This document shows, piece by piece, positions 33,453 through 43,810 of a stretch of DNA of 64,000 bases; positions within the stretch are counted from its first letter, which is position 1; each line of letters begins with the position of its first letter. The notes beneath the pieces were generated by a model. That model was not told the DNA's origin and made no database searches. It saw nothing but the letters and a program-made list of their open reading frames with translations. This DNA is from Apricaphanius iberus. Lineage: Eukaryota > Chordata > Actinopteri > Cyprinodontiformes > Aphaniidae. The stretch is taken from NCBI GenBank assembly GCA_028564705.1, contig JAPXFQ010001767.1, positions 695,501 through 759,500 on the forward strand. Reading direction: 5' to 3'. The position numbers and the translations under genes are program-made.

Positions 33453-33930
33453 TTAAAGGGAAATTCCGTTTTTTTCAACCTTGACCTTATTTTTTAGCCA
33501 TATTTAAGTTTTTTCACTCACCCTGAGAAGTTTGGAGCCAGTATGAGCCATTCAGCAGTATTTATATATCTAGTCTTGAGTCTCCAATGTGGATGCTGCC
33601 CTGGCAGATTTGCGCAGGCAGATTTTTGTTATTGTTTTAATGTTAAACCCCCAAATCAGCCCGGAAGACAATTAAGAAGCCCTTCCGAGGCGTTTGTAAA
33701 TCCAAGGAGAATATAATGATGCCGTTTGGGGCAGATTAAACCTTATTGCAAGGGACGCTTGTACTGCCCCGAGTGTTTCAGTTCTACGGATGTATGCTGA
33801 TCAAGACTGGATGTATAGATACTGCTGAACGGCTCAAACTAGCACCAAACTTTTCAGGGTGAGTGAAAAAATATGTAAATAGCTCAAAATGAGGTCCAGA
33901 TTGATAACAATAACAAACTGAATTTCCCAT
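33453..33930. mobile_element. Fold-back MITE, about 130-base arms
   Basis: The left arm 33453-33580 and right arm 33800-33930 are inverted copies (TTTTTTCACTCACCCTGA with TCAGGGTGAGTGAAAAAA; GAGCCATTCAGCAGTAT with ATACTGCTGAACGGCTC). About 220 bases lie between them. Non-coding. Confidence 0.75.
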
Positions 33931-35374
33931 TGAGATGGTGTTGGGGGAGGGGGCTTTATAGCATTCCTATGAAAGTTGTACGAACGGAGAGCTGTTCGTG
34001 TAAAACTCACGGTTATGCCCTACTTTGTGCTGTTTTGTCACATACATGCTGACAAAGATGTGAGAACATTCAAGAGGTGTGTGTTATTATAAAACTTGGA
34101 TCAATGATGTATTGGCTGTACTTTTGAAACAGTTGAAAAGCAGGGTGTGATGCACAAAACTGTCTCTCAAAACACTCAACTTCCAATTTCACTTTTAAAC
34201 ATTCGCCCTCTTATTAAGCCATTACCAGACGGTGGATAATCGATTGTTTCTGTGACCATTTGAGGCATGAGCCCAAAACATTAAGATGAGGAGGTTTGTT
34301 ATTAAAAGTTAGGACAAATTAAGAAAAATACGATCAGCTTCTTATTTCTCTAATTAGACACGTCTAGAACCTTTATGGACGTGACAGATCTTCTTAATTG
34401 TCTCACAGTTGCGTATATAGAAAAATAAAAATAGAATCCCCTGATGTTTTGTGTTCTGTTCTCTCCACCCGGTTCTGCTTTACCGGCTGATGGCAAATCA
34501 GAAAACTGGGTTTCTGTGGCACAAGCCAAGGGGTTTAATCGCTGTCTGCCAGTTTGTTGCTTTTTGACATTTTTGTGACACGTGACACAAAAAAAACGTT
34601 ACATCTTTTGTCTTTTCTGTGATTACTGTCACGGCTTTTCATGCTCGCATGTTTTATTGAGCCTCTGAGCGCTCTCGGGCTGACTCGTGTGCATTTTGGA
34701 CATGTCCTTTTGTTTTACGCTGCTGATTGTTGTGACTACAAATAATGATAAAAAAGACATAATTGTTTTCAGAGTTGATGCATCTACATAATGTCACCAC
34801 TTCTCGTTCAGAAAAATGGGGAGAAAATATAAAAAAAAAAAAAAAAATGTGTTATGTGTTCGGGGCCAAAAAAAAGTGAAGTGTTGTCCTTCATTGTGCT
34901 GAAATGTCACAGAGATAGAGAGGGCACTTATTGGTGAACAAAAGCTATAATTTTACCCTCTTTGGGATTGTGCTAGTGAGGTTAATTATTGAGGATAAAA
35001 AATACCTGAAACGGTAGAAAAAAAAAGTTTCATAAAACCCTTTGACTCATGTATTACACTTTAATCAAAAAATATCTCATACATAAATTCTGGATCAGCT
35101 GTAGCTTTTTTTAATGTAGACCTGTGAAGACACTGTTACACTAATCAGACTAAAAACAAACACATTGATGACTTTCTTAAAATCTTGTTGGTATGCCAGC
35201 CACCTTACACTGCTGCAGTATTTCAGGCTTCATTGGGTTGGTTCAACCTGTCGATCTACTCTGACAAGTTCTTGCTCTGTCCACCTACGACTTGTCCCTT
35301 GTGCCAAGAAGACAGAGATGTTGGCTTCACAGCAGGCTGCTCTTGTTGTTGTAGCACAAAAGGTTCCTCCACTT
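33931..35374. other. Non-coding, no gene seen
   Basis: AT-rich, with a 17-base poly-A at about 34831. Open frames at 35165-35436 are Cys-rich but match no domain I know. Confidence 0.4.
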
Positions 35375-36375
35375 CTGCTTTCTCTTTTTCATGTCTGAGT
35401 AATCCTCCTGAATTATGCTGCCCCTCCCTCTCCTAGAAAATGATTGAGTTTTCAACTAGTGACATCACTAAGTGAAAACAAGGTGGTGCCAGAGGTGTCT
35501 GCGCCGCCCATGCAGGCAGAGCGGCTTACCCCTGGTCGATTTTCAAACACACCCTCCTCCTTATCAAAGCTAATGGTTGCTTTGGTTTTTGGCAGCTTAA
35601 AACACTTTTTTTGTTGGATTTTTTAATTTCTCTGTGAAAAAACTCATTTGGCCTCATGGATTACAGGATTTCATTCAACATTCCTAAAAAACAGCAGCTG
35701 GATTAAAGAACAAAGACGCCTGATGGACAGAGAAGTAAGTGGCTACATGCTAATGCTAACGTGTGCTAGCCATTTATCAAGCTGCTTATGTGATCTTATA
35801 ACAGCATTATGTGGTTAATTAATTGATCTGTACCATCTCAGAATGTTCAGTAAATGGGTACAAACAACACCCGCTGCTTTTTTTATATACTGGGCTGGAA
35901 AGATCTGCTTAGTGGACTCAGCTATGTTGGTTTGGGCTCCAGCTAAAGTCTGGATGGGCTCCGTCTGTAGCCTGGTAGATTTAGCAGCTGAAATAAGCTT
36001 TATTGACTCCCTTTTTAACACACAAAAAAACAAATAAATAAACCAAACGTCCAACCCCTAATATTACATAGTTTAATTGTGGTACTTGGTGCACTTCAAC
36101 TTCACTATCGCACTCCGGTCGAGATAACGCTAAGCCTGTTTTCTTTTTTAGTCAGAGCGGCGTTGCACGGGACAGAGGAGCGGTGCGGGGGAGGCGGGAA
36201 TACAGATAAACAAGCCGTTTTACTTCGTGGTCCAACATTAACTACAGGATACAAGTTTTATACATTTTAGGACAAATTAATACTATATAACACCAACGGT
36301 AACATTTTATCATATATACGTCTATCCCAGAAGTAGAAAACTGTAAAATAGCATGATGTAGTCCCTTTAATGAAA
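35375..36375. repeat. Dispersed repeat, probably a non-autonomous DNA element
   Basis: 35380-35460 matches 56340-56480 inverted (AGTAATCCTCCT, GCCCCTCCCTCTCCTA, GAGTTTTCAAC). 35480-35590 matches 30565-30665 inverted. The right side ends near GTAGTCCCTTTAA, a common fish MITE ending. Borders were not resolved. Confidence 0.55.
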
Positions 36376-36474
36376 CTGAATGTTTTTAACCAAAAATGAA
36401 TTAGACTCACATCTACAGTTTATGTTGAAGTGACACCTCATGTTTGCATCATTTTATCAATATTTTCTATCTGC

Positions 36475-37545
36475 TGAGGCTGTTGGGACATACGGAGATC
36501 GCATATGCTTCCATTGGGTCAGCTAATTAACAGCAATAATGTGTCTTACCATAACTATGCAGATGACACTCAGATCTACGTGTCACTGACGGCAGGTGAA
36601 CATTGGCCTATAGATACACTCTGTCACTGTATTGAACAGATCAGTGTGTGGATTCAAAACAACTTTCTCAAGTTAAACTCAGACAAAACTGAGATCATTG
36701 TTTTTGGCCCACAGACACAAAGAGAAAGTGTTATCAGTCATCTTTAATCTCTCTGTCTTCAACCAAAAAAATCAGGTTAGAAATCTAGGGGTAATCATTG
36801 AACTCGGACCTGAACTTAAACAGCCAAATCAAAGCAATAACATCAACAGCCTTTTACCATCTGAAAAACATTGTTAAGATCAGAGGAATAGTGTGGAAAC
36901 CAGACTTAGAGAGACTTGTCCATGCATTTGTCTCCAGCAGGTTAGACTACCGTAACGGTCTGCTCAATGGCCTCTCTAAACCAGCTGTTAGACAGCTGCA
37001 GTACATCCAGAACGCTGCTGCTCGAGTCCTGACAAGAACCAGGAAATACGACCATATTAGTCCAGTGCTCCGGTCTCTGCACCGGCTTCCTGTCGCTCAG
37101 AGAATATAATTTAAAACAGCTCTGCTTGTGTACGAGTCTTTTCATGGTTTGGCACCAAAGTACATCTATGACATGTTAGAGACATATGAACCATCTCGGG
37201 CCCTGAGAACTTCAGGGAGGGGTCTCCTGGTGGTTCCCAGAGTCAACAATAAACACGGTGAGGCTGCATTTCAGATTCAGGCAGATAAAATCTGGAACAG
37301 TCTTCATGAGGATGTGAGACAAGCTTTAACTCTAACAATGTTTAAATCCAGGCTGAAAGCAGTTCTTTTTACCCGTGCATATGACAATTGAAATTATTTT
37401 ATCTGCATTCTTGCTTTTTATTGCAATGAATTTTTTTTAGTTGCTTTTTTTTCTGTTTTCTTAATTTATGCAACTGTGAAGCACTTTAAATTCCCTAATG
37501 TATGAAGGGTGCTCTAAAAATAAACCTGCCTTGCCTTACTATAAG
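36475..37545 (+). mobile_element. L2-like LINE 3' portion with broken reverse transcriptase
   Basis: The coding remnant begins L-P-L-G-Q-L-I and has an intact catalytic box NYADDTQIYVS (codons around 36553-36585). A frame change between about 36747 and 36798 is followed by N-S-D-L-N-L-N-S-Q-I, RLDYRNGLLNGL, QYIQNAAARVLT, LHRLPVAQRI, an in-frame stop at 37107-37109, and then YESFHGLAPKYI to WNSLHEDVRQ ending at 37391. The 3' tail carries AAGCACTTTAAATTCCCTAA and CCTTGCCTT. With only one frameshift and one stop in this part it is fairly young. The 5' part of the element is absent. Confidence 0.85.
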
Positions 37546-38319
37546 AATAGGTTTAATTAGTTTCACTTTACTAAAATATTTATTTGGAAACTCATTTCTT
37601 GTCAAATGTATTTTATTCATGTCACATATTAATTTTGTTATTCAGAATGTGTATATAGCTTTAGGATTTTGTTTAATTACATATTTTTTAAACAATTACC
37701 TAAGTACTCAGTACTGGAGTAGCCTTTTTACTAAATACTTTTCAAGTGTTTTTTATTAATTTTTTTGATGACTATTTTGTACTTTTTCTTAGTATACATT
37801 TCGGATACTATACCTACCTCTGTGTTCAACTTAAAATAGTTTTAGAATCTAGTTTAGTTCACAACATTAAATATTATTCTAAAAGCCAGGAGCTTAAAGA
37901 GGGTGTACTTTCTTTTTTTAATACCTGGGCTTTATAACGAGTTTAAGGAACTAAGTAGGAAACAGAGCAAAGAATTAATTTTTACTAGTCTTTGCTCATT
38001 TACGAGACATATTACGTGTAGCTCCAGGCGGGCGGCTCATCATTCTTCACAATCTGCAAGTTTTCTCAGTTTGTTCCCAAGTAATTACTCACCTGCTGTA
38101 TTTATAAACAAATTAATGTGCCGGCAATCACACAACTCCCCTCCCCCCTGCAGTTTCAGATTTATTTAGCTCTTTACTGCCTAGTTATTAAATAAGAACT
38201 TCAGCAGCATCTTGTGTTTAAAAGAAGACCACACAATGTGAGTATAGTTGTGCTTTGTTTTACCCCTTTATTGTTTTTTTTCTAAACAATTTGGATATTG
38301 TCATTTAAATATGGTAAAT
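37546..38319. other. AT-rich non-coding spacer
   Basis: No gene seen. Open frames in 37502-38169 are Phe/Leu/Ile-rich by-products of AT-rich DNA. Confidence 0.5.
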
Positions 38320-38416
38320 ATGGTAGATGGCCTGTACTGGTATAGCGCTATAGCAAGTCCAGAGGACCCCAAAATCCTTCAGTCATTCATGTATTCACAC
38401 ACACACACACGCACAC
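38320..38416 (+). repeat. Short dispersed fish repeat with (CA)n
   Basis: TGGTAGATGGCCTGTACTGG, TATAGCGCTATAGCAAGTCC and GGACCCCAAAA followed by CATTCATGTATTCACACACA form a pattern common in fish intergenic DNA. It ends in a (CA)n run. Confidence 0.65.
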
Positions 38417-38669
38417 ATTAATGGCATCAGTACTTATTTTTAACTGTATTCCATGTCATTATGAGTTTCTTTTACGGTCCTAATAAAAAGGCTCTACATG
38501 CCAGACATGCTCTACTCCTGGCTTGGTGCTAGTTTACAGGCCTTTTGGACAATCAGTATTTATCTCTGTTTAAAAAAAAAACCCACCAAAACAAAATCTT
38601 ACTAAACTCTGTTCTGCCAGACATTACATAGTTAACTATAAGAAATTAATGCCTATGCTTACAAATGTC

Positions 38670-38955
38670 TGTACTCAGTACCTGGTTGGGGCTCCTATTG
38701 CATGAATTACTGCATCAGTACAGAGTGGCATGGAGACAAGCTTGTGGTTCTGTTGAGATGTTCAGGAACCCCATGTTGCTTTGATAGCAACCTCTGGGTC
38801 ATCTGAATTGTTGGTTCTGGTTTATCTCATCTTCAACTTGACAGTCCTCTATAATTTCTCTATGGGGTTTAGGTCAGGCTCAGTAACGGCATGGTCATTG
38901 GTACTTTTGGCAGTGTATCAAGTCCTGAAACCTGTATCTTCATAAAACATAAGGT
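38670..38955 (-). pseudogene. Tc1-like transposase C-terminal remnant
   Basis: The minus strand retains L-T-stop-T-P-stop-R-N-Y-R-G-L (from the PDLNPIENLWG catalytic block) and downstream residues down to L-M-Q-stop-F-M-Q-stop-E-P-Q-P-G-T. The plus strand reads TCTCTATGGGGTTTAGGTCAGG, a strong signature of this family. Several stops make it dead. The N-terminal two thirds are absent. Confidence 0.75.
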
Positions 38956-39203
38956 GCTCTAAAATGTCTAGATGGCTGTGGATCAGAACCAGGAGATGAT
39001 AAGGCGCCCAAAATCACCACCAACTATGGAAATTTCACACCGGTCTTTAAGTAACGTCGATCCTCAGCCTCTCCACTCTTCCTCCAGACTCTGTAACCTT
39101 GATTTCCAAATGAAATGCAAACCTTTACTATCACTTTTAATTTTATTAACCCAGGTAAAATGTTTCTGATTTATTTGTATCAGGTGTGCTATATCACAAA
39201 AGG

Positions 39204-40676
39204 CGCTTTTCCACTATCAGAACTTCAGGGTAATTTAACCAGATCTTTTTTGGGTGGGGCAATCTGTTGGCCCGCTCCTCTCAGCATACTTGCCAACCTT
39301 GAGACCTCAGATTTAGGGGTTGAAAATTAGAAAAATTATATGTATAGAAGTATAAATATAATTATTAAGAATACTTGAATCTTAGAGTATTTTATTTGAC
39401 AAAATAACAGTCCACAGCAAAAGTGTAAGTAAAGAAATTAAACAATCCCTCCACTTTTTGGTGAAAAACCTTTTGCGGAAAAAGGTTTCAATGTTTTTTA
39501 TATGCTTTCATATCACAATATCACATAAACCTTATCAAAATAAATTGTAATTTTAACATGACTTGCTCAGATTGGGTCGCCACTACAAGAACACCTCTGC
39601 TTTTATTTTGGTGCTACAGTCCCACCCTGGGCCCTTTTAGCCCCTCTTTATTAACCTCCTGGATACGCTCCTGCTCAGCAGCACTGAGGAGTTTAGGAGG
39701 TTAGGAATAGTCACTATTAATCAGTCCAAAAACTCGTAGGCGTCTCTGTGTCAGGAGAGAGTGAGAAAGTATTTTTTCTTAGTTTGGTCGCAGCACAAAC
39801 TAAGAAAGTAATGAGTCTGTTGATTTTGACACTAACGTTGGTTTTTACCAGACCAAACGCAAAGACTTCTGAAAACTTGCGGCTCGCTGTTGCGCCGTAC
39901 GTCACTGATTGTTTTCCTGATAGACATAAGAATCACGTAGGTGACCTATTTTGATTCAAAACAGCAACTTTCGGCAAACGTGCTGGATTTTCATGTCCGG
40001 AATGAAGTAACTGTTCACGTATTTAAAATGTAACACGTTATTTTCTCGATCCCTCTCATATTAGAAACAGGGAGTATACATGATATGCGACACCGTCAAA
40101 TATCGGGAGAAATTCGGGAGAAATTCGGGAGAATGGGGGCCCCAGGAGGTTTTTCGGGACGGGGACTGAAATTCGGAAGTCTCCCGGGAAAATCGGGAGG
40201 GTTGGCAAGTATGCCTCTCAGCCGCCTTGTCTCTTTACACAATCTGCCCTTCAAGGAATTACCTAAAGACCTCAGAATATCAGGACTGTTTCAGCAGTGA
40301 GTAGCATCACCGATCAGCACAAATAGGCGCCCAGAGAAGCGGAAATAACAAGAGATCAAATTTGGAAGAAGGGATTGTTCCTTTTTTTCTTTTTGCTGTT
40401 GCTATAAAATACTTCAACAGCGACTTTTCTTATTTATACAAAGCCAGCTGTTTGCCGCCATCTGCTCATTTCCCTCTGAATTACAACCAATCAGAGTGAC
40501 CTAACAGCAGCTCCCGCTGAACGATTCGATCGGGCCATGACGAGTACATACCCCTCATACAGCAACTCCATTGGTTCCTGACATGACCCAAAAATGGCCC
40601 CTGTTGTCCGGCCTGATGCAGTGGAGACGCACGCCTATCCGATCAAATTACCCCGAAGTTCCAATAGTGGAAATGA
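39204..40676. mobile_element. Outer DNA element split by a hAT insertion
   Basis: The left end CGCTTTTCCACTATCAGAAC (39204) and the inverted right end CTCATTTCCACTATTGGAAC (40676) match and continue CTTCAGGGTAATTT / CTTCGGGGTAATTT. With the 929-base hAT and its duplication removed, the element would be about 535 bases. Family not assigned. Confidence 0.65.
39285..40213. mobile_element. hAT element, CATACTTGCCAACC ends, 8-base duplication
   Basis: 14-base terminal inverted repeats CATACTTGCCAACC. Exact target duplication CCTCTCAG at 39277-39284 and 40214-40221. TTCGGGAGA-type words repeat inside the right end. No transposase is recognised in its 929 bases. A diverged second copy lies at 47868-48800. 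Confidence 0.93.
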
Positions 40677-40792
40677 GCAGTTGCAGTTCATGTCCTGGAT
40701 ACTTCTGTGTATGAGGGGATAAATTGAACAACTGACTCCTACTGAAATCCACCACTCACAAGGCCATGGGAACTAGGGGTGAGGGATGAGAA

Positions 40793-42290
40793 ATAATATA
40801 CATGTTGAATTTTTTACAAGTAAAGTTTTATTTATTAAAATAATTTAGTCAAATGTACACTTAGGTAAGTTCTTTCAACTTTAAACAGTTATAGAACATG
40901 ATCAAATTAAATTAATTTCAGAAATTCAAAGGAAGTAATTCAGAAAAAAAGGTTCTTAAAAGTAATTTACACATAAAGTGTTAAAGTGTTCCGAATCATG
41001 ATGCCAAGGCTGTGGGAACTAGTTATATGGATATATGGATATATGGATAAAAAAGTTATATGGATATTTGTATTATTATTATTCTAGATTAAAGTGTACC
41101 AAAAGTGTATTGAATCATGATTTTAAGAAAAAATATATACATGTTACATTTTTACAAGCAATATTTTATTTATTTAAACAACTTAATCAAATAACCAGTT
41201 AATTCGGTAGTTTCGACTTTTAACAGTTATAGAACATCCATCCATCTTCTTAACCGCTTATCCAATTCAGGGTCACGGGGCAGCTGGAGCCTATCCCAGC
41301 AATTATCAGGCGTTAGGCAGGGTACACTCTGAACAGGACGCCAGTCTGTTGCAGGGCCAACACAGAGAGACAGACAACCATTCACACTCACATTCATTCC
41401 TAGGGACAATTTAGAGTGATTAATTCACCGATCATGCATGTTTTTGGACTGTGGGAGGAAGCCGGAGTACCCGGAGAGAACCCACGCATACACGGGGAGA
41501 ACATGCAAACTCCATGCAGAAAGACCCTGGGCCGGGATACGAACCCATGACCTTCTTGCTGCAAGGCAACAGCGCTAACCACTGCGCCACCGTGCAGCCC
41601 AGTTATAGAACATGATAAATTTAATTAATTTCAGAAATTCAAAGGAAGTAATTCGGAAAAAAGGGTTCTTAAAAGTAATTTACACATTTGTTTTTATTTT
41701 TTCTTGATTAAAGTGTTCCAAATCATGATGCCAAGGCTGTGGGAATTAGGGGTGCTGAGGAATGACAAATGATATACATGTTTAATTTTTGCAAGCCATG
41801 TTTTATTTATATAAACAACTTAATCAAATCTCAAGTTAGTTCAGTACTTTCCACTATTAACCGTTATAGAACATGACTAAATGAAATCAATTTCAAATTG
41901 AAAGGAAGTAATTCAGAAAAAAAGGTGTTAAAAGTAATTTACATGTTTGTTTTTATTCTTTCTTGGTTAAAGTGTTCCGAATCATGATGTCAAGGCTGTG
42001 GGAACTAGGGGTGCTGAGGGATGACAAATGATATACATGTTTAATTTTTGCAAGCCATGTTTTATTTATATAAACAACTTAATCAAATCCCAAGTTAGTT
42101 CAGTACTTTCAACTTTTAACATACACAATAAAACATAATAAAATAAAATTAATTTCAGGAAATGAAATGAAGGGATTTGTGAGGGAAAAAACGGTTGTTT
42201 AATGCTAATCAAGGTGTTTTTTTTTAAAGAAAAATGTATATTTTGTATTTATTTTTCTTGATACAAGTGTACCAAAAAATCCTGTATCAT
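40793..42290. repeat. Tandem repeat, about 260-base units, split by a SINE
   Basis: Four diverged units start near 40793, 41129, 41766 and 42025. Each contains a TATACATGTT..TTTTTACAAG block, AACTTAATCAAAT, GTTATAGAACATGA, TTAATTTCAG and AATCATGATGCCAAGGCTGT or close forms. The last two full units are 259 bases apart; unit 2 is about 274 bases after removing the SINE. Related single copies occur at 50100-50250 and 59690-59880 inside hAT-like fragments, so the array probably grew from mobile-element sequence. A small (ATATGG)n lies at 41026-41070. Confidence 0.8.
41238..41600 (-). mobile_element. Full-length mermaid/V-SINE-type SINE
   Basis: On the minus strand it starts GGGCTGCACGGTGGCGCAGT, then GGTTAGCGCTGTTGCCTTGC and the body, and ends GATGGATGG. 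Direct repeats AGTTATAGAACAT flank it (41225-41237 and 41601-41613). The insertion divides one unit of the tandem repeat. Confidence 0.93.
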
Positions 42291-42299
42291 GATTTTAAA

Positions 42300-43477
42300 A
42301 ACCCAACTTGTGACTTCTGTGTACAGTTACAGTAAATACACTCAGCTCTGCTTAGCTGAGGATTTCTGCATTAACATCCTAAAGCACAGCAGTACAACTC
42401 TATTAGACCTCACCTACAGTATTTGTTTTGCACAAAATCTGAGTCCAAGTTGGTTTTATTTCGCAGCTCAGCTCATATGAAACTGTCTTCCAGCAGAAGA
42501 CCTGTTTTCTGGGTAGATCCACCACAGTGCAGGGCTGCAGAACCATCCCCTGAGGACTGCACAACTTCTATTCCCTGTGTGGACCTTTATGTATGGCAGG
42601 GTTTGTATTTGGACTTTCATTACTGTGTATGAATGAACTCATAAAGACGGGAAGCGTTGAAAGAAGGATTCTCCACTGCAGAATAAAATCCTTTCTCCGC
42701 CTCGCGGGGTTTTGGTGTTCTGAGGAGAATAACCGAGTCTGTCTGAGTCTCAGCAACAAACCCAGGGGCCTGTCCTTCTGCCGCTCCTTTTATCTGCGTT
42801 TTTCCCCTCTCCCCCTGCATCTGCATGCTTTGTGAGTGAAAATTAGCCCAATGTGACGACTGATGCGGCACCGGGACCCCGCTGGTATCTGCCAACCACC
42901 TCGGGGAGGAGAAAACTGCGGAGACGGGAAGCAGCAGGCTTTCTTCCCAACAGATAAAACAGAAGCGTGAATCGTTATTGTTATTATCGCCACACCTCGC
43001 CGTCTTTCAGATCGGCTCCAAATATCCAGACACTCCCCCCCCCACCGAATGAAGGGATGTCAATAGAGGAGCCAAGAGCCTGCAAATCTGTCTGTTTATA
43101 TACGTCACATCAAGAGCAAATATTAATGCTCAATTTCCTAGCAGTGGGGCCATCCCATAATGCATTTATCCTCTGCAAATATCAATGTCACACTAACTCT
43201 GGGGAGAGGCGTCAGCTGAAATGTTATGAATAACTCGATCAAATTACACGGTGGGACCAAGGGGGGAATAATAAGGCCGGCGCTGTGTTGCTTGGCAGCC
43301 CTGCAGGGCCCCGTCAGGTTAGGGCCCCCAGCCAGACACCATGGGGGGAAACAAATGAAGCTGTGAGGAAACCTTACAGGTCTGCTGACACATGAGATCC
43401 CAGAACAAAAACTATATATAGAGGTTCCACCTTATTAGTTGGAGCTACGCCTGTTTAGCGGTCTTTCTACTGTTTGG
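42300..43477. other. Non-coding; possible conserved block 42840-43420
   Basis: No gene recognised. 43020-43400 is repeat-free and balanced with AATGCATTTATCCTCTGCAA and TGCAGGGCCCCGTCAGG. It has the feel of a conserved regulatory element. Many overlapping open frames on both strands here show no domain. Confidence 0.35.
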
Positions 43478-43810
43478 GAACATTAATGGTTTATCATGCA
43501 GCTACAGCAGAAAAAGAACCGACCGAACCAGAACTTTGTCAAGCGAACGCATCTTTCAACAGCAATGAGGTCCATAACAGGCTCTGCACTGAACTGGATG
43601 ACTCACCTGGAAGAACGTCAAGCAGAACGGAAACATCACTGATACTGGAGAAAAACCAGCTGACGTCACCATGGCTACCAGTAGCATCCAATCAGACCAG
43701 ACATCTGATTCTGGAGAAAATGTAAGTCGGCAGAATCCCCAACAGCTGGCCATGCTGCATTCAAGGTCAGCTGGGAGACGAGACTATCGTAACATCAAAA
43801 CAACTGCAAA
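43478..43810. repeat. Dispersed repeat, copy 1
   Basis: Similar along its length to 58228-58575. The best shared block, ACATCACTGATACTGGAGAA through CCAATCAGACCA, is identical over about 75 bases. Unknown family. Confidence 0.85.

Noticed and set aside
35165..35436. Cys-rich overlapping open frames that suggest a zinc finger
   Set aside because: Cys spacing matches no known finger, and the end overlaps a dispersed repeat.
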